A DNA stretch of 64,000 nt from Planococcus chinensis (GTDB lineage: Bacteria > Bacillota > Bacilli > Bacillales_A > Planococcaceae): positions 1 to 64,000 of the forward strand of contig NZ_JABWTK010000011.1 in the NCBI RefSeq assembly GCF_020071995.1, given 5' to 3'. Every line of letters starts with the position of its first letter. Position 1 is the first letter of the stretch. The notes beneath the pieces were generated by a model that was given only the letters and a program-made list of their open reading frames with translations, was not told the origin of the DNA and did no database searches. The position numbers were made by a program, and so were the translations under genes. Below are positions 57,537-64,000 of this stretch, in pieces.

Positions 57537-58538
57537 TTAGTTGAATTCAAAGGATAAGGCAGATCGGTAGGTAGGAAAGTAATCAGAATCCATGGGAGTT
57601 CCCATTGCTTCACAAAGCTGGTGATAAACAGATTCGTTCCATATTTGCCGTGCCACGTAAAAACTGAACGAAGTATTTTTGCCAAATTGCTTTTTAAAGA
57701 GATAAAGAGAGTCGTCTGGTGCATTTGTCCGGCCGCCGCCTTCATGAATCAATTCCACGCCGTTCTCTTTCCCCCAGACCGCAAGAGCATAACGCATTAT
57801 GAATGCAGGAGACAAATAGTTAAACTCCCGCATTGTCCCGGATAAGTGAATATGTACGGTCTTTTCATAAAGGAAGTTTAATGACATTCCGATTATCCGA
57901 CCTTCGTAGCTTACTTCCACCAGCAACAGGTTTTGCCCAAAGTAGGTCAGGAGTTTCTCGAAATAGGCATCTCCAAAAAAATAAAACTGATGTGCCTCGT
58001 TTGCCTCCATCGTACAATAATAGATTTTTTTAAAGGCTTCCAGGTCAGAAGGCGGATTTTGGACCGTAAATGTTACGCCAGCTTCCAAAGCCTGCCGGAT
58101 GGATTTCCGTTTTGATTTGGAATACTCATGCTGTACCGGATCATCATAATCTTTCAAATTAGTGCCCACTGTATTGCGCAAATGAACCACATCATAGCAG
58201 GCGGCAAAATCTTTTGCATTATTGATAATCGGGTGAAAGCGGATAAACTCACTGACAATCTGATTTTGCTCACAGTGCTGCTGAAAGGCCACTTTAAAAT
58301 CATGTGCGAGTTGCTGCTTATCTTTTTCCAGGCATCCGGTCATTAACGGGCCTCCATAGCCGTAAGGAGTCACCAAATCATAGTATGTCTGCCCTGAAAT
58401 CTGGAAAGGGATTTGCCGTTTGATGAATAAATGGTCTACGGTTCCCAAAGGATGCCGAAACGAAAAGTTTTCACATTTTCCTTTCTCCACTTCTTCATAC
58501 AAACGGCCATAATTTTCTTGGAAATAAAGATCTGGCAT
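57537..58538 (-). CDS. FemAB/GNAT-like acyltransferase (peptidoglycan interpeptide-bridge type)
   Basis: 333 aa with TGAGGTGG before the ATG. Two GNAT-like halves: YDLVTPYGYGGPLM, LRNTVGTNLKDYDD, SKSKRKSIRQALEAGVTFTV, VSYEGRIIGMSLNFLYEKTVHIHLSGTMREFNYLSPAFIMRY and LIHEGGGRTNAPDDSLYLFKKQFGK. This is the FemAB-related group that transfers aminoacyl groups to peptidoglycan precursors or modifies surface glycans. No wall-synthesis neighbours, so the acceptor is unknown. Confidence 0.83.
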   Translation of the reverse strand: MPDLYFQENYGRLYEEVEKGKCENFSFRHPLGTVDHLFIKRQIPFQISGQTYYDLVTPYGYGGPLMTGCLEKDKQQLAHDFKVAFQQHCEQNQIVSEFIRFHPIINNAKDFAACYDVVHLRNTVGTNLKDYDDPVQHEYSKSKRKSIRQALEAGVTFTVQNPPSDLEAFKKIYYCTMEANEAHQFYFFGDAYFEKLLTYFGQNLLLVEVSYEGRIIGMSLNFLYEKTVHIHLSGTMREFNYLSPAFIMRYALAVWGKENGVELIHEGGGRTNAPDDSLYLFKKQFGKNTSFSFYVARQIWNESVYHQLCEAMGTPMDSDYFPTYRSALSFEFN

Positions 58539-58847
58539 TCGCTTCCACCTCAGTTTTTCTTTTTAGTTATTTTAAAATTCTGTTAACTGATATTATACAG
58601 GTTGAATTGGAAATTAACTAGGGAAATATATAAGTAAAATGGATTACGATTTATTATATAGTCAGGATAACAAAACTAATTACTCATGAATTTGAACAAT
58701 GTTTATTCAATTATTTTTTCAATTCATTGCCAAGCCTTTTCTTTACTTTCTAATTTATATATTGACTTTTGGTAAAAATATGAATAAAAGTATGTTTTTA
58801 TAATCAAATGAATTTATAATTGTAAATTTTCTGACACAAGGGGGAGT

Positions 58848-58955
58848 TTATGCGTTACTATTTATATAGGCAATAAAATAATTTATCCTACTGATGACTT
58901 ACTAGTAGGAGAATATGCTGAAAATCCAGTCATTGATTACTTTCTTTTTGAATAG
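58848..58955 (+). pseudogene. Possible remnant of a small coding region
   Basis: Within the AT-rich gap 58539-59122, an AAGGGGGAG site precedes ATG 58850, whose frame stops after 8 codons. The next frame stays open for 34 codons with protein-like content (IGNKIIYPTDDLLVGEYAEN, then PVIDYFLFE) to TAG 58955. A one-base shift at codon 2 would join them. Chance cannot be excluded in such AT-rich DNA; nothing else is seen in this gap. Confidence 0.2.
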
Positions 58956-59122
58956 CTGTAGATAGACAAGATTAAAAAACTTCTTTAACCAAAAGTTTGC
59001 CTTTGGTGTGTCTTAATGTTTCATTGTTTCTGCTTAAACTTACTGATTAATGTTTTAAAGTTAATCGTTATTCTTTCTTGATGCCTAGCCAAGCCGATAT
59101 TTTAAGAAGGAGATGGAACTTA

Positions 59123-59461
59123 ATGCAGCATAATCAGCTTTTAACTACCGAAAGCGTCCAATACACGTTCACCCGTGTAAAAGATACGTATGAGGAAAAT
59201 GGGCAAAAATTCATTACTTTGTTTGGCAGATTGACCGTTCAAAACCAAGGTGAATCGAAAAGTGCGTGGGTTGAAATCGAAGAAGTGGAATGGGACCAAG
59301 CGACAGAAAAATTAAAGAATATGCCGGATGCCATGTATATGTTTAATGTCTCCAAGCAGATCTTTAAAGATCTGCTTCAAATTGCAAACAGCCACCATCA
59401 GGATTTGTATAGCTTAACGCCAGTTTATTTGGCGAGGGAATTTGAAAAACTGGGCAGCTGA
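59123..59461 (+). CDS. Hypothetical protein
   Basis: 112 aa from ATG 59123 after AGAAGGAG; the longer frame from 59078 runs through this site. Soluble, acidic, with a beta-rich first half (VQYTFTRVKDTYEENGQKFI, LFGRLTVQNQG, WVEIEEVEW) and a helical second half. I do not recognise the family. A terminator follows, so it is a single gene. Confidence 0.7.
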   Translation: MQHNQLLTTESVQYTFTRVKDTYEENGQKFITLFGRLTVQNQGESKSAWVEIEEVEWDQATEKLKNMPDAMYMFNVSKQIFKDLLQIANSHHQDLYSLTPVYLAREFEKLGS

Positions 59462-59478
59462 GCACATACATATGGACA

Positions 59479-59515
59479 AGGAACTTAACCGAATGAGGAA
59501 AAGTTCCTTTTTTAT
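59479..59515 (+). terminator. Terminator of the hypothetical gene
   Basis: AAGGAACTT / AAGTTCCTT stem followed by TTTTTA. Confidence 0.75.
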
Positions 59516-59708
59516 TGTCCGGAGATTTAGCTTTGGCGTTCTGGTGCAATCGGAACTTGCAGTTTTTTCGATTGTAGGATTTCCGTGGATGAAAAATAAA
59601 TAACAGCCTGTTTATGGGCTGGGCTTGAGCCTAATTTGGCAATAAGGCGGGTATAGAAAAGAAATATGTGCCATTGCCTTAATGCCAAATCTGGAGGAGG
59701 GTCTCTAT

Positions 59709-60731
59709 ATGCACGAACATGGATGGAACTTATTGTTTTTTAAAGAAGCAGCTTTGCTGTTTTCCGATCACTATGGAATTCAATTGGATGCTGATGTGCC
59801 AAATCCGTTTCAGGGCGGTTATGAGAATATAGCGCAAAAGGAAGAAATTGAATTGATCCATCCGATGACAAAGCAGCCCTATTCGTTTCAACTTCACGAA
59901 TATGCATATGGAAATAAAGTCCTACGCTATGCCATTGCAGAGATGATGGAAAATGGCTTGAATTATCAGTGTGTATGGCAGAAGGCAGAATCACTTGAAC
60001 CCGTGAACAGCCAAAAGGAGGGTGAAGAAACAGCTGGACTGATTGAATTGGATCACCGCTTTGGCATTTATCATTCTGTGCCTGGGATGAAAGAGTTTCT
60101 GGCATGCTATCAAGACAAGCCGTTTCTGGAACTTTGGCAGGAATACCATGAATTTTTAAAAGCCAAGTTTGGAGATTCGGCTGTGCCTTTGCTGCCCGGA
60201 AATGCCAGTGAAGACATTGAGGCTGTTTTCCAGTTATGCGGAGCAGAACCGGTTGAGGATTTTGTGTCGTTGTACCGTTACTGCGATGGCAACGATCTGG
60301 ATTTATGGATGGAATTTGTGGAAGCGGGGCTTCCGGTTTATGCCCATATTACCGGTTATCCTTTGATGAATCTGAGGGAAATCCGTTTGGAAGCCGAGGA
60401 AGCTGTACGAGAAGCAATTAGCCGGGAAGAAGTCCAGTCGATACCGGAAGGATTTGTGAAAGATAATTTCATGCTGGCGCAAAAAATTCCGATTTACCAC
60501 GACGGCGGTGGCAACTTTATCGCCATTGATTTGGATCCCGACACTAAAGGGCATTACGGCCAAATTGTCGAAGTGGACCACGAGTACGAAGATCGCCTTG
60601 TTCTGGCAAATAGTTTAAAAGAATATATTGCCATTCTTTATTATTTCGTTAAAGAGCTGGGGGTCATTTACAACGGAGAAGGTTTTGAAGGCGAAAAACC
60701 AATCTCTGCTTATATTGTACGCAGTGAATAA
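59709..60731 (+). CDS. SMI1/KNR4 (SUKH) family protein with unknown N-terminal half
   Basis: 340 aa from ATG 59709 after TGGAGGAGG. The C-terminal half carries the SUKH fold (LRLEAEEAVREAI-like helix, VKDNFMLAQKIPIYHDGGGNFIAIDLDP, GQIVEVDHEYE, VLANSLKEYIAIL). Residues 1-150 are not part of it and have no motif I recognise. SUKH proteins are often immunity proteins to contact-dependent toxins; no toxin gene is adjacent. Confidence 0.82.
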   Translation: MHEHGWNLLFFKEAALLFSDHYGIQLDADVPNPFQGGYENIAQKEEIELIHPMTKQPYSFQLHEYAYGNKVLRYAIAEMMENGLNYQCVWQKAESLEPVNSQKEGEETAGLIELDHRFGIYHSVPGMKEFLACYQDKPFLELWQEYHEFLKAKFGDSAVPLLPGNASEDIEAVFQLCGAEPVEDFVSLYRYCDGNDLDLWMEFVEAGLPVYAHITGYPLMNLREIRLEAEEAVREAISREEVQSIPEGFVKDNFMLAQKIPIYHDGGGNFIAIDLDPDTKGHYGQIVEVDHEYEDRLVLANSLKEYIAILYYFVKELGVIYNGEGFEGEKPISAYIVRSE

Positions 60732-60758
60732 AAGCAGCGGTGCTTCCGCTGCTTTTTT
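60729..60758 (+). terminator. Terminator of the SUKH gene
   Basis: AAAAGCAGCGG / CCGCTGCTTTT stem, 5-base loop, T6. Confidence 0.9.
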
Positions 60759-60884
60759 ATTTCTTTCGGTTTAGGACAATTTACTGGATACCGATGAATT
60801 TTGCTTACAGCTATAGTATGTTTAAGTGGCAGAGGCTTTTCATATATGGAAGCACTAAAAAAATTCAGTGTCTGGAGGGGTTTT

Positions 60885-61829
60885 ATGAACATTTTGTTGA
60901 TGCTGCGGGAAGCATTTTATGGAGCGGATCCGAATTTGATTGAAGAGCTGAGGAAAATAGGAAACGTAAAAGTCTTGTATACCGACAAGGGAATTGACAA
61001 GGACGAATTGAAAAACGAAGTAAAAGATACGGATATTATTCTGGTGAATATCGTAAAAATTGATAAAGATATAATGGACGCTGCTCCTCATTTGAAATAC
61101 ATTGTAAAGTTCGGGGCAGGCGTCGACAATATTGACATTGCTTATGCCAGACAAAAAGGCATCCGCGTCACAAGTGCACCGGGGTTGAATGCCCAGGCAG
61201 TGGCAGACCATGCTTTCGGACTGATGCTGTCGGCTGCACGGGACATCCCCAAAAAAGACAAGGAAGTAAAGTCCGGTTATTGGGATACGACAATGGGGTA
61301 TGAAATTTATGAGAAAAAACTGGGGATCATCGGCTTTGGCGCGATTGGGAAAGCTTTGGCGAAACGGGCGATGGGCTTTGATATGAAGACGCTCGCTTAT
61401 GGAAATTATAAGGATTATGAGTTGGCTGAAAAGCTCCGAGTCCATTTTGTCGAGCGCGATGAGTTGTTTAAAGAAGCCGATTACATCATCATCGCTACGA
61501 GCCTGACGGCCAAGAATAAACATATGGTAAACAAGGAAACATTGTCGTTGATGAAACCGAGCGCTTTTTTGATCAACATTTCCCGGGGGCAGTTGGTTCA
61601 TGAAGAAGATTTAATCGAGGCGTTAAAGAGTGGAACGATCAAAGGCGCAGCATTGGATGTATTTGAAAAAGAACCCCCGGCCAACGAATTGCCGAAACTT
61701 GAAAATGTCGTGGCCACCCCGCATGTAGGAGGCGCCACTTATGATGCGGTAGCCCGCATAAGCGATTTATCGGTTTCCAATATCAAAAACTTGTTGAATG
61801 GCAAGGAGTTGGAATTTGAGGTGTTTTGA
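60885..61829 (+). CDS. D-isomer-specific 2-hydroxyacid dehydrogenase
   Basis: 314 aa from ATG 60885 after TGGAGGGG; the longer frame from 60801 lacks a site. Rossmann motif GIIGFGAIGKALAKRAMGF, catalytic Arg in NISRGQLV, Glu in DVFEKEPP, His in TPHVGGATY. It resembles 3-phosphoglycerate dehydrogenase without the C-terminal ACT domain, so glyoxylate/hydroxypyruvate-type or other 2-oxoacid reduction is as likely. Single gene. Confidence 0.9.
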   Translation: MNILLMLREAFYGADPNLIEELRKIGNVKVLYTDKGIDKDELKNEVKDTDIILVNIVKIDKDIMDAAPHLKYIVKFGAGVDNIDIAYARQKGIRVTSAPGLNAQAVADHAFGLMLSAARDIPKKDKEVKSGYWDTTMGYEIYEKKLGIIGFGAIGKALAKRAMGFDMKTLAYGNYKDYELAEKLRVHFVERDELFKEADYIIIATSLTAKNKHMVNKETLSLMKPSAFLINISRGQLVHEEDLIEALKSGTIKGAALDVFEKEPPANELPKLENVVATPHVGGATYDAVARISDLSVSNIKNLLNGKELEFEVF

Positions 61830-61872
61830 AGCTTGCGAGAAAATATATTATGTATATTTTATGCATAATTAA

Positions 61873-61908
61873 GAGAGGTTTAATGAATTTTAATTCATTA
61901 AACCTCTT
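61873..61908 (+). terminator. Terminator of the hydroxyacid dehydrogenase gene
   Basis: AGAGGTTTAATGAA / TTCATTAAACCTCT perfect stem followed by TTTTAC. The rest of the gap to 62138 is AT-rich with an inverted repeat TTCGAATAA / TTATTCGAA near 61996-62024 and no supported gene. Confidence 0.85.
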
Positions 61909-62138
61909 TTACTTTGTGAATAAATGAACAATTATTTCGTTGTTATTTAGAACTTTAAGGAGAGAATTCAGCAAGTGATTCTCAACTGTGGAATTCGAAT
62001 AATTATTTTAATATTTATTCGAAAATAGGAATAATAAAAAAGGGAAATAAAGAGAGGATGTAGAACTATATTTATAATATTAACTTGCTTTGAAGTGCGA
62101 GATAACAATGAAGTGCCTAACTAAGAGGGGGGAAGAAG

Positions 62139-62519
62139 ATGTTAATCCATTCGAATGAAGATCATGTCGCGGCCTTGGTATTGGAAGAAGTAACGGTACT
62201 GTTTGAAGAAATGAAAGAGTTCAGCCAGCTTTATGGACCGGATAGAGAAGACTTGGAAGAAGACGATGAAGCAGCGCTGCTGCTGATTGGTATCAGCCTT
62301 CTTACCCCTGCTGGTTTGGATACCTATATCGAAGCCATTAAACTGCTTTCCTATTTTATTTCGGAGTACTGCTGGCAAGAAGAGCCGGAGGCGGAGACGC
62401 GTTGCAGCGAGCTGCTTGACCGGGCAAAAGAAATTTTACCGGCTGAAAAGCGCCATCGCCGTTCTGTGCGGAAATGGATGCTGCAACTGGATGGAAAAAT
62501 GTTTCAGACTTTTATTTAA
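62139..62519 (+). CDS. Hypothetical acidic helical protein
   Basis: 126 aa with AAGAGGGGGG before the ATG. Acidic N-terminal two thirds (EEVTVLFEEMKEFSQLYGPD, EEDDEAALLLIGISLL), basic C-terminus (AEKRHRRSVRKWMLQL). No signal peptide, no clear membrane helix. Family not recognised; function unknown. The Ohr-like gene follows on the same strand. Confidence 0.7.
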   Translation: MLIHSNEDHVAALVLEEVTVLFEEMKEFSQLYGPDREDLEEDDEAALLLIGISLLTPAGLDTYIEAIKLLSYFISEYCWQEEPEAETRCSELLDRAKEILPAEKRHRRSVRKWMLQLDGKMFQTFI

Positions 62520-62619
62520 AGATAAACAGGCAGATTTTCCATAAGCCGATAGATGGGAAAAAAAGCCGAATGGGCGTATACTGACGGTGAAAATTAAATC
62601 CGGAAAGGGGATTTTGGAA

Positions 62620-63093
62620 GTGGGCGATTCACAATTGTTGCACCGGTCGGTTGCTGCCATCACGATTGACGGGCCAGGCGGAGAAAGCTATTTGGAAGAT
62701 GGGGCCTTTTCAGCTCCGGTTGCTGCTCCGGCAGAACTCGGAGGCACAGGACCGAAAACAGCTTTTAATCCGGGACGTTTTTTAGCTTTGGGATACAGCA
62801 CCAGCTTCAGTTTCATTTTAGCGAAAATCATGCAGGATGAAGGGAAGTCGGCGAGAACACGGGTAAGCTGCATTGTGTCACTTTTCACAGATCCAATGGA
62901 TGAAGGGTTTAACAAAATCGGAATGGACTTGGAAGTTGCAATCGAAGGAATGGATGAAAGCGAAGTACAGCGGCTGGCAAATCAGACGCACGTGCACTGT
63001 CCGGTATCAAAAGCGGTGCAGGGCAATATCGATGTGCATATAAAAGTGGTTGCCTACAAAGCAGAAGACAAGCCGCTGGCATCTGCCGATTGA
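62620..63093 (+). CDS. OsmC/Ohr-like protein lacking the peroxidatic cysteine
   Basis: 157 aa from GTG 62620, 9 bases after AAAGGGG; GTG 62587 runs through that site. The overall pattern is Ohr (AELGGTG, FNPGRFLALGY, HCPVSKAVQGNIDV), but the peroxidatic Cys of GYAACF is Ser62 (GYSTSF), the Glu of NPEQLF is Gly, and the GGR Arg is missing; only the resolving-type Cys127 remains. Classical organic-hydroperoxide reduction is therefore unlikely; a binding or other role is an inference. Confidence 0.85.
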   Translation: MGDSQLLHRSVAAITIDGPGGESYLEDGAFSAPVAAPAELGGTGPKTAFNPGRFLALGYSTSFSFILAKIMQDEGKSARTRVSCIVSLFTDPMDEGFNKIGMDLEVAIEGMDESEVQRLANQTHVHCPVSKAVQGNIDVHIKVVAYKAEDKPLASAD

Positions 63094-63109
63094 CAAAGAA
63101 TAGCCATAA

Positions 63110-63150
63110 GAAAAGCGGCTGAACCAAATGGTTCAGCCGCTTCTTTTTTA
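63110..63150. terminator. Bidirectional terminator
   Basis: AAGCGGCTGAACC / GGTTCAGCCGCTT perfect stem, 4-base loop, T-rich tail; between the convergent Ohr-like and membrane-protein genes. Confidence 0.9.
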
Positions 63151-63180
63151 CTTTGCAAGAGAAGGATGACAGGAGCGGGT

Positions 63181-63726
63181 TTACGTTTTTCGAAGCGTTT
63201 TAATGGCGCGGAATACCCAGTATCCGTAAATTCCAATAATGCCATAGCCGATCAAAATAATTAAGGCGGGAACATAATCGGGTGTATTGCCGGAATCTGT
63301 AGACATTCCAGCTAAGAACAACGGCATAATCGGCAGCATAATTGCACCTGGGCCTGTAGTGATCAGCAACAGGGCGCCAGGGGCTATCACCAGCCAGGGC
63401 CAAACCGGTTTTTTCTTTCCTTTTCCCTCTTCTCCTTCAGAAAAAGATGAGGGATGTTCTGTTGATGCCTCTTCTGCTTCGGTATTAGGCTGCGCTGCAT
63501 CTCCAATTGTCCGCTTGGCCCATCGAATGGCCAACAAAGCGCCAGCTGCAAAGCTAAGAGCAATCAGCAGCATAATCACCGAAACTATACTGAATTCTTC
63601 CGGCCTCCAAATAGGAAGAATGGCGGTCATAAATACAATTGGAAGCATGGATACCAGAAAAAATGCACTAACGATCAAAATAAACCAGGCAAGTATCGGC
63701 GGCCGTTTGGCAGGTGATTGCGTCAT
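63181..63726 (-). CDS. Hypothetical membrane protein
   Basis: 181 aa with AAGGGGAAAA before the ATG. Four to five hydrophobic segments (about 10-32, 45-66, 108-132, 150-172) with a Glu/Ser/Lys-rich cytoplasmic or external loop (about 72-105) in the middle. No recognised domain. Confidence 0.75.
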   Translation of the reverse strand: MTQSPAKRPPILAWFILIVSAFFLVSMLPIVFMTAILPIWRPEEFSIVSVIMLLIALSFAAGALLAIRWAKRTIGDAAQPNTEAEEASTEHPSSFSEGEEGKGKKKPVWPWLVIAPGALLLITTGPGAIMLPIMPLFLAGMSTDSGNTPDYVPALIILIGYGIIGIYGYWVFRAIKTLRKT

Positions 63727-63846
63727 TGTGTTTTCCCCTTCAAAAAATATTTTCCCTTATTATAAGACATTGCGACTAGGAATGAAATATTTTTTGAATA
63801 TTAATTAGGTATTAAGACTCTCGCTGAAGGCAATGAAAGTTTTCTT

Positions 63847-64000
63847 TTAATAAATTAATCGCTTTCCGGAAATTGTGCGGGCAACATGGATTCCGCTTGC
63901 TGCAACGCCAATCGTGCCAGCTCCCGGGAAAATATGGTCGCCGCAGACATAAAGGCTGGGCAGGCCGGAACGATGAGAAATGGCGTTAAACAAAGCGGCA
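63847..64000 (-). CDS. C-terminus of an FAD-dependent oxidoreductase (carotenoid desaturase-like), partial
   Basis: The last 50 codons of a minus-strand gene that runs off the right edge. GLPSLYVCGDHIFPGAGTIG and VAASGIHVARTISGK match the C-terminal FAD-binding end of phytoene-desaturase/CrtN-CrtO-like amine-oxidase-fold enzymes. With pigmented Planococcaceae in mind a carotenoid gene is plausible, but other NAD(P)/FAD oxidoreductases share this end. Confidence 0.7.
   Translation of the reverse strand, partial: AALFNAISHRSGLPSLYVCGDHIFPGAGTIGVAASGIHVARTISGKRLIY

Noticed and set aside
61962-62015. GTG-started 17-codon hydrophobic ORF
   Set aside because: Spacing to AAGGAG is long, it overlaps an inverted repeat, and nothing follows that fits a gene.
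1-64000. CRISPR arrays, tRNA/rRNA genes, transposases, integrases or phage genes
   Set aside because: None seen by reading both strands; the only repeats are the 44.7-45.1 kb pair and the 17-bp tandem at 24.0 kb.

Overview
The window reads as a chromosomal segment of a low-to-mid GC Firmicute of the Bacillales, most likely Planococcaceae (Planococcus/Planomicrobium-like). The basis is strong AAGGAGG ribosome-binding sites, many TTG/GTG starts, lipoproteins with Bacillus-type lipoboxes, a Bce-type antibiotic-sensing module, RsbR-type stressosome proteins, a YkuI orthologue, a guanine riboswitch, CcpA/LacI-like operators, and a carotenoid-desaturase-like C-terminus at the right edge. The genus is an inference. 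I see no rRNA, tRNA, CRISPR array, prophage or intact insertion sequence.

Layout. 1-7.6 kb: BsuPI-domain lipoprotein, class I fructose-bisphosphate aldolase, XylE-like sugar symporter with a cre-like site, threonine dehydratase ilvA, a DUF218 protein, a STAS sensor and a VOC protein. 7.7-11.7 kb: hydrolase, CPBP protease and SRPBCC genes, then PAP2 phosphatase, MEDS-domain and RDD-like genes. 11.8-18.4 kb: a Bce-type module whose two-component pair and ABC transporter are separated by a guanine-riboswitch-controlled lipoprotein nucleosidase and an unknown gene. 18.6-25 kb: old yellow enzyme, HhH protein, EamA transporter, Imm5-like protein, PPK2 kinase, an ArsR/AHSA1 pair and an SDR. 25-31.9 kb: a LacI-controlled locus with a divergent sugar isomerase/epimerase, a complete CUT2 sugar ABC importer and a Gfo/Idh/MocA dehydrogenase. 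32-35.8 kb: small accessory genes and a frameshifted short basic protein gene. 36-40.7 kb: a four-gene catabolic operon (Zn dehydrogenase, metallo-beta-lactamase-fold lactonase, aldehyde dehydrogenase, Zn alcohol dehydrogenase) with a consensus promoter and operator. 40.8-42.9 kb: rsbR-like gene and ykuI. 43.1-50.7 kb: an alpha-glucoside uptake and phosphorolysis operon (CUT1 binding protein and permeases, DUF624, beta-phosphoglucomutase, GH65 phosphorylase), interrupted by a non-coding inverted pair of GC-rich repeats. 51-56.3 kb: a CapA-like lipoprotein and an E1-alpha/E1-beta/E2 dehydrogenase complex lacking E3. 56.4-64 kb: DinB, Hsp20, FemAB-like, SMI1/KNR4, hydroxyacid dehydrogenase, an Ohr-like protein without its catalytic residues, and a membrane protein.

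How the genes work together. Sugar uptake and first-step catabolism dominate: xylose-type symport, a CUT2 importer with its own isomerase, dehydrogenase and LacI regulator, and a CUT1 alpha-glucoside importer feeding phosphorolysis to glucose 6-phosphate. Short-chain alcohol, aldehyde and lactone oxidation is provided by the 36-40.7 kb operon and the acetoin/2-oxoacid dehydrogenase. Signalling and stress genes (two RsbR/STAS proteins, YkuI, Hsp20, Ohr-like, Bce module) lie between them.

No single large unknown system stands out. The best second-look candidates are the riboswitch-controlled extracellular nucleosidase nested in the Bce module, the lactone-type operon, the inverted repeat pair, the Ohr homologue without catalytic residues, and a beta-phosphoglucomutase whose only plausible start is ATC.
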